From positions 2,232,001 through 2,296,000 of the forward strand of contig OY969812.1 of NCBI GenBank assembly GCA_963703335.1: a DNA stretch of 64,000 bases, in the 5' to 3' direction. The position numbers were made by a program, and so were the translations under genes. Below the pieces are notes generated by a model, which worked only from the letters and a program-made list of their open reading frames with translations, had not been told where the DNA came from and made no database searches. Every line of letters begins with the position of its first letter. The stretch's first letter is position 1. The stretch is from VRUE01 sp963703335 (lineage in GTDB: Bacteria; Actinomycetota; Thermoleophilia; Solirubrobacterales; 70-9). Below, in pieces: positions 31,442 to 38,422 of the stretch.

Positions 31442-32659
31442 TTACAGCCCGTAACTCCGCCCGATCACGTCGAGCATCACCTCGTCGGTGCCTGCCCCGA
31501 TCCGGTTCAGCCGCACGTCGCGGAAGGCGCGCTCGATCTCGTACTCCTTCATGTAGCCGTAGCCGCCGAGGATCTGCACGGCATCGTCTGCCACCTCGCA
31601 GGCGATTCGCGAGGCGTAGAGCTTCGCCATCGTGATCTCGCGCACCGGGTACTCGCCATTGGCGAAGCGCCAGGCGGTCGCGTAGGTGAACTGCTTGGCG
31701 GCCTCGGTCTTGGTCGCCATCTCGGCGATCTTGTGGCGCAGGGCCTGGAATTTGCCGATCGGGCGGCCGAAGGCTTCGCGCTCCTTGGCGTACTCGATCG
31801 TCTTCTCGATCATCCGCTCAGCGCCCGCGTGGCAGCCGGCGGCGGCGACCAGGCGCTCGCCCTGAAGCTCCCAGGCGATGTGGTAGAAGCCCTTGCCGAC
31901 TTCTCCGAGCACGGCGTCGGCCGGGACGCGGACGTCTTCGAAGGAGAGCTCGCCGGTGTCTGAGGCGTGCATCCCCATCTTCTCCAGCTCGGCGGAGACA
32001 GTGAAGCCGGGCACGTGGTTGCCCTCCTCGTCGCGTAGCGGCAGCACGAAGAGGGTGATGCCCTCGTGGCGGGCACTGGGATCGGTCTTGGTGACGAGGA
32101 CGATGAAGTCGGCCCGCGGGCCGTTGGTGATGAAGGTCTTGGAGCCGTTGATCACGTATTCGTCGCCGTCGAGGATCGCGCTGGTGCGGATGCCGGCGAC
32201 GTCGGAGCCGGCGCCCGGCTCGGTGATCGCGATGCAGCCGATCTTCTCGCCCTTGAGGCCGGGCTCGAGGTACTTGCGCTTCTGCTCCTCGGTGCCGAGC
32301 AAGTGGATCGGCGGCAGGACCATGTCGCTCTGCACGGCGAAGCCCATGTTGGTGCCGCCCGAGCCGGAGTAGCTCATGCACTCGGCCCGGACCAGCGAGT
32401 AGAAGTAGTCGCCGCCCTGGCCGCCGTACTCCTCAGGGAAGCAGAGGCCGAGGAAGCCGAGATCGCCGGCGCGCTTCATTGCGGCGGAGTCCCAGTAGGT
32501 GTCCTCCCACTCGTTGCGATGCGGCCACAGCTCCTTCTTCACCCAGGACTGCATCGACTCGCGCAGGTCTTCGTGCTCCTGGCTGAAGATGAAGTGCTTG
32601 CGCCCCGCCTCGTGGTCGGGCTTGATGACTTTGGAGCCGTTGGTCGTCGCGGTCGCCAC
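31442..32659 (-). CDS. Acyl-CoA dehydrogenase
   Basis: 405 residues from GTG 32659, preceded by GAGGAG. Marks are AITEPGAGSDVAGIRTSAIL, GSKTFITNGPRADFIVLVTK, ASDTGELSFEDVRVP, YAKEREAFGRPIGKFQALRH and QILGGYGYMKEYEIERAFRD, then IGAGTDEVMLDVIGRSYGL. It is a paralogue of the enzyme encoded at 30019 (similar length and motifs, clear divergence). It oxidises an acyl-CoA thioester in the cytosol. Together with the divergent hydratase, carboxyltransferase, BKACE and CoA-transferase genes it forms a catabolic cluster. Chain-length preference cannot be read. Confidence 0.96.
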   Translation of the reverse strand: MATATTNGSKVIKPDHEAGRKHFIFSQEHEDLRESMQSWVKKELWPHRNEWEDTYWDSAAMKRAGDLGFLGLCFPEEYGGQGGDYFYSLVRAECMSYSGSGGTNMGFAVQSDMVLPPIHLLGTEEQKRKYLEPGLKGEKIGCIAITEPGAGSDVAGIRTSAILDGDEYVINGSKTFITNGPRADFIVLVTKTDPSARHEGITLFVLPLRDEEGNHVPGFTVSAELEKMGMHASDTGELSFEDVRVPADAVLGEVGKGFYHIAWELQGERLVAAAGCHAGAERMIEKTIEYAKEREAFGRPIGKFQALRHKIAEMATKTEAAKQFTYATAWRFANGEYPVREITMAKLYASRIACEVADDAVQILGGYGYMKEYEIERAFRDVRLNRIGAGTDEVMLDVIGRSYGL

Positions 32660-32695
32660 TGGTCTCTCTCCTCGTTCGCAGTTCGTGATCGGCGG

Positions 32696-32740
32696 CGTGT
32701 CTGACTTCGGCCACGAATGCCGTGGGAAAACTCAGACACG
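32696..32740. repeat. Palindromic repeat, CGTGTCTGA family, copy 2
   Basis: Arms CGTGTCTGA (32696-32704) and TCAGACACG (32732-32740), then a C/C mismatch and TT/AA. The outer arms equal those of the 10603 palindrome. The centre holds CGGC/GCCG. It sits in the shared upstream region of the divergent ACAD and hydratase genes. Confidence 0.8.
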
Positions 32741-32803
32741 TCTCGGGCTGGTGGACAGTAGCACTTCCTACTTTCGACGCGGTTCGGCTATGGTCCCGCT
32801 CCG

Positions 32804-33586
32804 ATGGACTATGAGGTCGTCAAGTACGAGGTCGCCGAGGGCGTCGCCACGGTGACGCTGAACAACCCGGAGAAGCGCAACATGCTCTCCGGGCGGATGC
32901 TTACCGAGCTGGTCGACGCGATGAAGACGGCTCGCGACTCCGAGGACGTTCGCTCAGTCGTCCTCACCGGTGCCGGGGACAAAGTCTTCTGCGCGGGGGC
33001 TGATCTCGGCGGCTTCGCTGCTGACGCTCCGCTCGTAGCCAAACATTTTGCAACTGATCTTTTTCTTGAATATTTCAGGCTGATGCCGCGCCTGGGCAAG
33101 CCGAGCCTCTGTGCGGCCAACGGCCACGTGCTGGCGGGGGGGATGGGCCTCGCCCTCTCCTGCGACCTGCTGATCGCCAAAGAGGGCACCACCTTCGGCA
33201 CGCCGGAGATCAACGTCGGCGCCTTCCCCTACATGATCATGGCAATCATCTATCGCAACGTCCCGCGCAAGAAGGTCAACGAGATGATGCTGCTGGGCGA
33301 GCGACTGAGCGCCGAGGAGGCGGTCGAGTACGGGCTCGCCAACAAGGTGGTTCCGGCCGGTGAGTTCGACGTGGCCGTCGCCGACTGGGCGACCAAGCTC
33401 GCCTCCAAGAGCCCGGTGCTGATGCGGCTCGGCCACGACGCGATGTACCGCCAGCAGGACATGGCGGTCGACGACGCGCTCGAGTACCTGCGCTCGCAGC
33501 TTTCGCTCACCTTCTCGACCGAGGACATCGTCGAGGGCGTCACCGCATTCTTCGAGAAACGCGACCCGCAGTGGAAGGGACGGTAG
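32804..33586 (+). CDS. Enoyl-CoA hydratase/isomerase family protein
   Basis: The 260-residue crotonase has EGVATVTLNNPEKRNMLSGR, KVFCAGADLGGFAAD (oxyanion hole), CAANGHVLAGGMGLALSCDL, and the catalytic-Glu region TFGTPEINVGAFPYMIM, which keeps the PE motif, with the tail FFEKRDPQWKGR. It adds water to trans-2-enoyl-CoA or isomerises the double bond. It opens a plus-strand operon and its stop overlaps the next start by 1 nt (TAGTG). It would act directly after the acyl-CoA dehydrogenases encoded on the other strand. Confidence 0.94.
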   Translation: MDYEVVKYEVAEGVATVTLNNPEKRNMLSGRMLTELVDAMKTARDSEDVRSVVLTGAGDKVFCAGADLGGFAADAPLVAKHFATDLFLEYFRLMPRLGKPSLCAANGHVLAGGMGLALSCDLLIAKEGTTFGTPEINVGAFPYMIMAIIYRNVPRKKVNEMMLLGERLSAEEAVEYGLANKVVPAGEFDVAVADWATKLASKSPVLMRLGHDAMYRQQDMAVDDALEYLRSQLSLTFSTEDIVEGVTAFFEKRDPQWKGR

Positions 33587-35181
33587 TGGCGACCGATCAG
33601 GAGACCAAGCACCTGCTGCCAGGCACGGCCCCGCTCGGCGAGCTGACCGAGCAACTGCACGAGCGGCGTGAGAAGGCCAAGCTCGGCGGCGGCGAGGAGA
33701 AGATCGCCAAGCAGCACGAGCGCGGCAAGCTGACCGCCCGCGAGCGGATCGACCTCCTCGTCGACGAGGGCACTTTCGTTGAGATGGGCATCCACGGCCG
33801 TCCCCATTTCGCCCAGCGGGCGATGGAGGGCAAGGAGGCGCCGGCCGACGGCGTGATCACCGGCTGGGGCGACGTCGACGGCCGCCCCTGCTGCATCGCT
33901 GCCTACGACTTCACCGTGATGGCCGGCTCGATGGGCATGACCGGCGAGCTCAAGGCCACCCGCCTGCGCGAGATGGCCCTCTCCAAGCGGATGCCTTTCA
34001 TCTGGCTACTTGACTCCGCCGGCGCCCGCATCCAGGAGGCAGCGGGTTCGCTCTTCGCCGGCTCCGGCCACCTCTTCCGCGAGGAGGTCGAGATGTCGGG
34101 CGTGATCCCGATGGTCGCGGCGATGATGGGCCCCTGCGCTGCGGGCACCGCCTATATCCCAGCTCTCGCCGACTTCGTGCCGATGGTCTCCGGCCAGGGC
34201 GCGATGGCGCTCGCCGGCCCGCACCTGACCAAGGCCGTCACCGGCGAGGACATCTCGATGGAGGAGCTCGGCGGCGCCAAGGTCCACTGCCGCAAATCGG
34301 GGGTGGGGGATCTCGAGGTGAAGGACGACGAGGAGTGCATCGCGGCGATCAAGACCTACCTCTCCTTCTTCCCTTCCAACTGGGAAGAGAAGCCTCCCGT
34401 GCGCGCCAATCCAACCGACCCGATCGAGCGCGCCTCGGAGAAGCTGATGGAGATCGTCCCCGACTCCTCGCGGCAGCCCTACGACATGTACGACGTGATC
34501 CGCGAGATCGTCGACGACGGCGAGTACTTCGACCTGAAGCCGAAGTTCGCCAAGACGCTGATCACCTGCTTCGCCCGCTTCGGCGGCCGGCCCGCCGGGA
34601 TCGTCGCCAACCAGCCCAAGCAGCTGGCCGGCATCCTCGACAACGACTCGGCCGACAAGGCGGCGCGCTTCATCAACCTCTGCGACGCCTTCAACATCCC
34701 GCTCGTCTTCCTCCAGGACGTGCCCGGCTTCATGGTCGGCGCCAAGGTCGAGCACGCCGGGATCATTCGCCACGGCGCCAAGATGCTCTACGCCGTCAGC
34801 CGCGCCACCGTGCCCAAGGTGACCGTGATCGTGCGCAAGGCCTACGGCGCCGGCTACTACGTGATGTGCGGCAAGGCGTATGAGCCGGACCTGATCGTCG
34901 CCTGGCCCGGGGCGGAGATCTCTGTGATGGGGGCGGAGGGCGCGGTGGAAATCATCGGCCGCTCGATGATCGAGGCTTCCGACGACCCCGAGGCCACGCG
35001 CGAGTCGATGCTCAACGCTGTGCGCGAGCAGATCGACCCCTACATCGCCGCCGGCAACGCCGTGATCGACGACGTGATCGACCCACGCGAGACGCGCCCG
35101 ACGATCGCCAACGCCCTGAAGATGGCCGCCAATAAGCACGTAGAGAAGCCGCGCAAGCGCCACGGGGTGATGCCGGTATGA
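33586..35181 (+). CDS. Acyl-CoA carboxylase, carboxyltransferase subunit
   Basis: 531 residues from GTG 33586, with GGAAGGG upstream; GTG 33571 is an in-frame alternative. The N-terminal ERGKLTARERIDLLVDEGTF and the CoA-site ITGWGDVDGRPCCIAAYDFT belong to the PccB/AccD family. MPFIWLLDSAGARIQEAAGS, the C-terminal LVFLQDVPGFMVGAKVEH and VRKAYGAGYYVMCGKAYEPD mark the crotonase-fold halves. It transfers carboxyl from biotin to an acyl-CoA such as propionyl-, acetyl- or methylcrotonyl-CoA. No biotin carboxylase subunit lies in the window; the small carrier at 14802 or an unlinked alpha chain must serve. Confidence 0.95.
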   Translation: MATDQETKHLLPGTAPLGELTEQLHERREKAKLGGGEEKIAKQHERGKLTARERIDLLVDEGTFVEMGIHGRPHFAQRAMEGKEAPADGVITGWGDVDGRPCCIAAYDFTVMAGSMGMTGELKATRLREMALSKRMPFIWLLDSAGARIQEAAGSLFAGSGHLFREEVEMSGVIPMVAAMMGPCAAGTAYIPALADFVPMVSGQGAMALAGPHLTKAVTGEDISMEELGGAKVHCRKSGVGDLEVKDDEECIAAIKTYLSFFPSNWEEKPPVRANPTDPIERASEKLMEIVPDSSRQPYDMYDVIREIVDDGEYFDLKPKFAKTLITCFARFGGRPAGIVANQPKQLAGILDNDSADKAARFINLCDAFNIPLVFLQDVPGFMVGAKVEHAGIIRHGAKMLYAVSRATVPKVTVIVRKAYGAGYYVMCGKAYEPDLIVAWPGAEISVMGAEGAVEIIGRSMIEASDDPEATRESMLNAVREQIDPYIAAGNAVIDDVIDPRETRPTIANALKMAANKHVEKPRKRHGVMPV

Positions 35182-35186
35182 GCCGA

Positions 35187-35227
35187 TGGGACGACTTTCC
35201 CGTCAAATACACGGATAACTCGTCCCA
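35187..35227. repeat. Palindrome between carboxyltransferase and BKACE genes
   Basis: Arms TGGGACGA (35187-35194) and TCGTCCCA (35220-35227) are followed by a C/C mismatch and TT/AA, with the inner stem CCGT/ACGG. This is the same layout as the 32696 palindrome with a different outer sequence. It ends 13 nt before the BKACE start, next to its ribosome site. Confidence 0.75.
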
Positions 35228-35239
35228 CGGAGGCGGAAA

Positions 35240-36136
35240 GTGAGCTCGTTCGAGAACCCGGTGGTGATCAGCTGCTCGATCAGCGGTGTGATCGCCAATC
35301 GCGACCAGTGCCCGGCGATCCCCTACACGCCGGAGGAGTACGCGGCGGAGGCTCGGCGCGCCGTCGACGAGGGCGCTTCGCAGATCGATATCCACGCTCG
35401 CAAACCGGACGGCACGCCCTCCTACGAGGTCGAGGACTTCCGCGCGATCACCGAGGCGATCTTGGCCGAGGTCGGCGACGTGATCATCAACTACTCGACC
35501 GGCGCGATCGGCATTCCGATCGAGAAGCGGCTCGAGTACCTGCGGGCGCTTCGCCCCGACGTCGCCGCGCTCAACATGAGCTCGATGAACTACGCCAAGT
35601 ACAGCTCGCGTCGCAAGGACTTCGTCTTCAAGGCGGTCTTCGAGAACAGCTTCGACACGATCATCGAGTTCCTCACCGCGATGCGCGACCTCGGGATCAA
35701 GCCCGAGCACGAGTGCTTCGATGCCGGACACGTCGCCAACCTCGATCCGTTGATCGACATGGGACTGCTGGAGCGCACGCCGCTGCAGATCTCCCTCGTG
35801 ATGGGCGTCAACGGTGGCATTCGCCCGACCCCGCGCAACGTCGCCTTCATGTCAGAGCAGATTCCGGGCGGGGCCGAGGGCGAGAACCAGTGGCAGACGA
35901 TCGGCATCTCGCGCGACCAGTGGAAACTGCTCGGCACGGCGCTGGTGCTGGGCGGCAACGTCCGCGCTGGGGTCGAGGACAACCTCTACTTGCCGAACGG
36001 CGAGATGGCCCGCTCCAACGGCGACCTGATCGCTAAGGCGCGGCAGATGGCCGAAGACGTCGGCCGCAAAGTCGCCAGCGTCGTCGAGGCGCGCGAGCTG
36101 CTGGGAGTGCCGAAGCGTGAGCGCTCTCCCGCTTAG
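35240..36136 (+). CDS. Beta-keto acid cleavage enzyme (BKACE, DUF849)
   Basis: The 298-residue TIM-barrel enzyme starts at GTG 35240, preceded by GGAGG. Visible motifs are the N-terminal PVVISCSISGVIANRDQCPA, DIHARKPDGTPSYEVEDF with the zinc histidine, NYSTGAIGIPIEKR, CFDAGHVANLDPLIDMGLL and the closing GNVRAGVEDNLYLPNG. BKACE proteins cleave a beta-keto acid with acetyl-CoA to acetoacetate and a CoA ester, using zinc. The substrate varies widely (3-keto-5-aminohexanoate, dehydrocarnitine and others) and cannot be chosen here. It overlaps the CoA-transferase gene by 20 nt. Confidence 0.93.
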   Translation: MSSFENPVVISCSISGVIANRDQCPAIPYTPEEYAAEARRAVDEGASQIDIHARKPDGTPSYEVEDFRAITEAILAEVGDVIINYSTGAIGIPIEKRLEYLRALRPDVAALNMSSMNYAKYSSRRKDFVFKAVFENSFDTIIEFLTAMRDLGIKPEHECFDAGHVANLDPLIDMGLLERTPLQISLVMGVNGGIRPTPRNVAFMSEQIPGGAEGENQWQTIGISRDQWKLLGTALVLGGNVRAGVEDNLYLPNGEMARSNGDLIAKARQMAEDVGRKVASVVEARELLGVPKRERSPA

Positions 36137-37352
36137 CGACGTCAAGATTCTCGATCTGACCCGGCTGCTGCCGGGGGGCTTCTGCTCGCTTCTGCTCGCC
36201 GACCTCGGAGCCGAGGTGCTCAAGGTCGAGGACACCGGCATGGGTGATTACATCCGCTGGGCACCGCCTTACTACGGAACGGATGAGCAGCGGGAGCTGG
36301 GGACGCGCTCGGCCCTCTACCTCTCGCTCAACCGCGGCAAGCGCTCGGTGCGCCTCGACCTGAAGAGCGAGAAGGGACGTGAGGCCCTGTTGCGCCTGGT
36401 CGAAAGCCACGATGTCGTCCTCGACGGTTTTCGCCCCGGCGTCCTCGACCGGCTCGGCGTTGGCTACGAGCGCATGCGCGAGGCCAATCCGGGCATCGTC
36501 TTCTGCGCGATTACCGGCTACGGCCAAGACGGCCCATACACGCAGCGCGCCGGCCACGATATGAACTACCTGGGCCTCATCGGCTTGCTCGGGCTGACTG
36601 GAGCCAAGGACGGCCCCCCGGTGCAGTCGGGCGGCCAGATCGCCGACCTCGGCGGCGGCGCCTTGATGGCGGCTTTCGGCGTGATGGCGGCGCTGCACGA
36701 GCGCCAGCGCTCCGGCGAAGGCCAGATGGTCGACGTCTCGATGGCCGACGGAGCCCTCTCCTGGCTGGCGATGGTCGCCGGCCGCTACTTCTGCGACGGT
36801 GAGGTGCCGAAGCGGGGTGAGCAGCAGCTCGCCGGCGGCCTACTCTGTTACCTGCCCTACGAGGCGAGCGACGGCTGGATCACCTGCGGGGCGCTCGAGC
36901 CGAAGTTCTGGGCCGCCTTCTGCAACGGGGTCGGGCGACCGGAGTTGATCGAGGCACAGTTCGAGGCACCAGGCAGCGAGGCGTGGCAGCAAGTTGCCGA
37001 TGTGTTCCGCTCGCGCACGCGTGACGGATGGAAGGCCTTCAACGACGAGCATGACTGCTGCATCGAGCCGGTTCTCGACGTCGACGAGGCGCTCGACTCC
37101 GAGCTGGTCCGCGCTCGCCAGATGGTGGTCGAGATGGAGCAGCCGGGCTTCGGCACCGTGCGTCAGCTCGGCGCGCCGGTGAAGATGAGCCGTACCCCGG
37201 CAGACCCGACCCGGCCGGCACCCGCCTTCGGCGAGCACACCGACCAGGTGCTGCGCGAAGCCGGCTACTCCGACGAGGAGGTCGCGGCGATGATCGAGTC
37301 CGGCGCGGCTGCCGGTCCCAGCTCCGACGCCGCGACCACCTTCCGCGCATGA
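36117..37352 (+). CDS. CaiB/BaiF (class III) CoA-transferase
   Basis: The 411-residue protein starts at GTG 36117 inside the end of the BKACE gene. Family signatures are VKILDLTRLLPGGFCSLLLA, DLGAEVLKVEDTGMGDYIR, NRGKRSVRLDLKSEKGREAL, and the catalytic Asp in RAGHDMNYLGLIGLLGLTG. The enzyme moves CoA between carboxylic acids through an aspartyl-CoA thioester; the alpha-methylacyl-CoA racemase branch shares this fold. In this operon it may activate the acid that BKACE and the dehydrogenases process. It overlaps the merR gene by 4 nt. Confidence 0.95.
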   Translation: MSALPLSDVKILDLTRLLPGGFCSLLLADLGAEVLKVEDTGMGDYIRWAPPYYGTDEQRELGTRSALYLSLNRGKRSVRLDLKSEKGREALLRLVESHDVVLDGFRPGVLDRLGVGYERMREANPGIVFCAITGYGQDGPYTQRAGHDMNYLGLIGLLGLTGAKDGPPVQSGGQIADLGGGALMAAFGVMAALHERQRSGEGQMVDVSMADGALSWLAMVAGRYFCDGEVPKRGEQQLAGGLLCYLPYEASDGWITCGALEPKFWAAFCNGVGRPELIEAQFEAPGSEAWQQVADVFRSRTRDGWKAFNDEHDCCIEPVLDVDEALDSELVRARQMVVEMEQPGFGTVRQLGAPVKMSRTPADPTRPAPAFGEHTDQVLREAGYSDEEVAAMIESGAAAGPSSDAATTFRA

Positions 37353-38056
37353 GCGGCAACAGTGCCAACGGCGACTTGCTGCGGATGGGCGAGCTGGCCG
37401 AGGCGTCCGGCGTCCCCGCGCCGACAATCAAGCACTACCTGCGCGAGGGCCTGCTGCCCGAGCCGGTCAAGACGAGCCGCAACATGGCCTACTACCCGCC
37501 GGAGTTCGTCGACCGGATCAAGCTGATCAAGCAGCTGCAGGAGGAGCGCTTCATGCCGCTGCGGGCGATCAAGTCGGTGCTCGACGAGGACCCCGAGCGC
37601 GCCCGCGCCCTGGTCGAGCTTGAGGACCGCATTCTCGATCGCGCCCTCGCCGGCGAGCGCACCCGGACCAGCGCCGCCGAGGTTCGCGAGCGCTACGGCG
37701 TCCCCAGGGACGTGCTCGACCGGCTCGAGAAACTGGAGGTCCTCAGCCCCAACAGCCGCGGCTACTCGCCCTCCGACATCAAGATCATTGAGGCGATCAG
37801 CCGCTTCCGTGCCGGCGGCTACGACGAGCAGATTGGCTTCACCGTCTACGACACCCTGCGCTACAAGAGCGCGATCGAAGACCTGGTTCGGGAGGAGGTC
37901 GGGATGGTGATGGATCGCCTCGCCGGCGAGGTCTCACCCGAGCGCGTCGTCGAGATGCTCGAAGCCGGCGCCCAGCCCCTCCAGGACCTGATCGCCGCGC
38001 TGCACACCAAGCTGATGGTCGCCGAGCTCGAGCGCCACCGAGCGAGCCGCGGCTAG
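37349..38056 (+). CDS. MerR family transcriptional regulator
   Basis: 235 residues, ATG overlapping the previous stop (ATGA). The N-terminal winged helix is LLRMGELAEASGVPAPTIKH, then YLREGLLPEPVKTSRNMAYY, then FVDRIKLIKQLQEERFMPLR. The C-terminal 130 residues are an uncharacterised helical ligand domain rather than a Cys-rich metal site. It is the last gene of the ECH-carboxyltransferase-BKACE-CoA-transferase operon and may sense a pathway acyl-CoA, as LiuR-type MerR proteins do (inference). No operator was identified. A strong hairpin follows at 38142. Confidence 0.92.
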   Translation: MSGNSANGDLLRMGELAEASGVPAPTIKHYLREGLLPEPVKTSRNMAYYPPEFVDRIKLIKQLQEERFMPLRAIKSVLDEDPERARALVELEDRILDRALAGERTRTSAAEVRERYGVPRDVLDRLEKLEVLSPNSRGYSPSDIKIIEAISRFRAGGYDEQIGFTVYDTLRYKSAIEDLVREEVGMVMDRLAGEVSPERVVEMLEAGAQPLQDLIAALHTKLMVAELERHRASRG

Positions 38057-38076
38057 GCAAATGCCCGCGATTTCGC

Positions 38077-38130
38077 TTATCCGCGTGTAAGATGCAAGCG
38101 CAATAGGTAGAGGCCAATGGAACCGTCCAT
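38077..38130 (-). CDS. Micro-ORF B (17 codons) with consensus Shine-Dalgarno
   Basis: Reading the minus strand, TAAGGAGGTCAA precedes ATG 38130, which opens MDGSIGLYLLRLHLTRG and a TAA stop at 38077. The AAGGAGGT motif (38141-38134) is a full match to the anti-SD, at the same distance from ATG as in the micro-ORF at 38217. The two peptides share MDxSxxLYLL. The stem at 38142-38169 ends immediately upstream of the SD. No gene follows downstream on this strand (merR is convergent), so a leader-peptide role is unlikely. No known family was recognised; expression is unproven. Confidence 0.5.
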   Translation of the reverse strand: MDGSIGLYLLRLHLTRG

Positions 38131-38141
38131 TTGACCTCCTT

Positions 38142-38169
38142 AAGAAGGCCCGCTTCGGCGGGTCTTCTT
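38142..38169. terminator. Strong hairpin, terminator of the merR operon and leader hairpin of micro-ORF B
   Basis: AAGAAGGCCCGC (38142-38153) pairs with GCGGGTCTTCTT (38158-38169) across a cUUCGg-type tetraloop (TTCG), a 12-bp stem with one G-T pair. On the plus strand it can end the operon that closes with merR. On the minus strand it abuts the ribosome site of micro-ORF B. A-rich and T-rich stem bases give terminator character although there is no long U-run. Confidence 0.75.
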
Positions 38170-38216
38170 GGTGAAGATGCCCCGGTGCCGCCACAACGAC
38201 ACCGGGGCTGGGTGGC

Positions 38217-38282
38217 CTACTGCCTAACGGTCTGGATGATCATCCAGACAAGCAATAGGTAAAGAGCCTGGGAAATATCCAT
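38217..38282 (-). CDS. Micro-ORF A (21 codons), small hydrophobic peptide with consensus Shine-Dalgarno
   Basis: AAAGGAGGTGGA directly precedes ATG 38282. The peptide is MDISQALYLL followed by LVWMIIQTVRQ, then TAG at 38217. Residues 6-16 form an uninterrupted hydrophobic stretch, so it may insert at a membrane surface as a short helix, too short to span it fully. It shares MDxSxxLYLL with the peptide at 38077. The DNA of codons 12-18 is a perfect 20-bp palindrome. A nested hairpin (38295-38331) lies just upstream of the SD, as in the second copy. The duplicated unit hairpin-SD-ORF is the reason to accept it as a gene candidate. Confidence 0.55.
   Translation of the reverse strand: MDISQALYLLLVWMIIQTVRQ
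38230..38249. promoter_or_regulatory. Perfect 20-bp palindrome inside micro-ORF A
   Basis: The half GTCTGGATGA (38230-38239) is followed without spacer by its reverse complement TCATCCAGAC (38240-38249). It lies in the codons for V-W-M-I-I-Q-T. It may be a repressor site, since dimeric regulators favour such symmetry, or an RNA hairpin; no adjacent regulator can be tied to it. Confidence 0.55.
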
Positions 38283-38294
38283 TCCACCTCCTTT

Positions 38295-38331
38295 CTCTCG
38301 GAACAAACCTCGGGAGTGCCCGATCCGAGAG
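38295..38331 (-). promoter_or_regulatory. Nested hairpin in the leader of micro-ORF A
   Basis: The outer stem is CTCTCGG (38295-38301) with CCGAGAG (38325-38331), and the inner stem is CGGG (38311-38314) with CCCG (38319-38322). It ends directly before AAAGGAGGT, so folding could control ribosome access. The stretch from 38332 to 38422 upstream holds no gene; the self-complementary AAACGTTT near 38395 is the only other feature seen there. Confidence 0.5.
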
Positions 38332-38422
38332 CAAGAGACTGTGAATGGTTGTCGGCTCTCCACCGTACGCACACCATACAGAAGGATGCAGCTAAAACGT
38401 TTCGGTTTAATGAGGGCTGCGT

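Noticed and set aside
38057..38422. Micro-ORFs as attenuator leader peptides
   Set aside because: No minus-strand gene follows them; the next gene in that direction is the convergent merR, so there is nothing downstream to attenuate.
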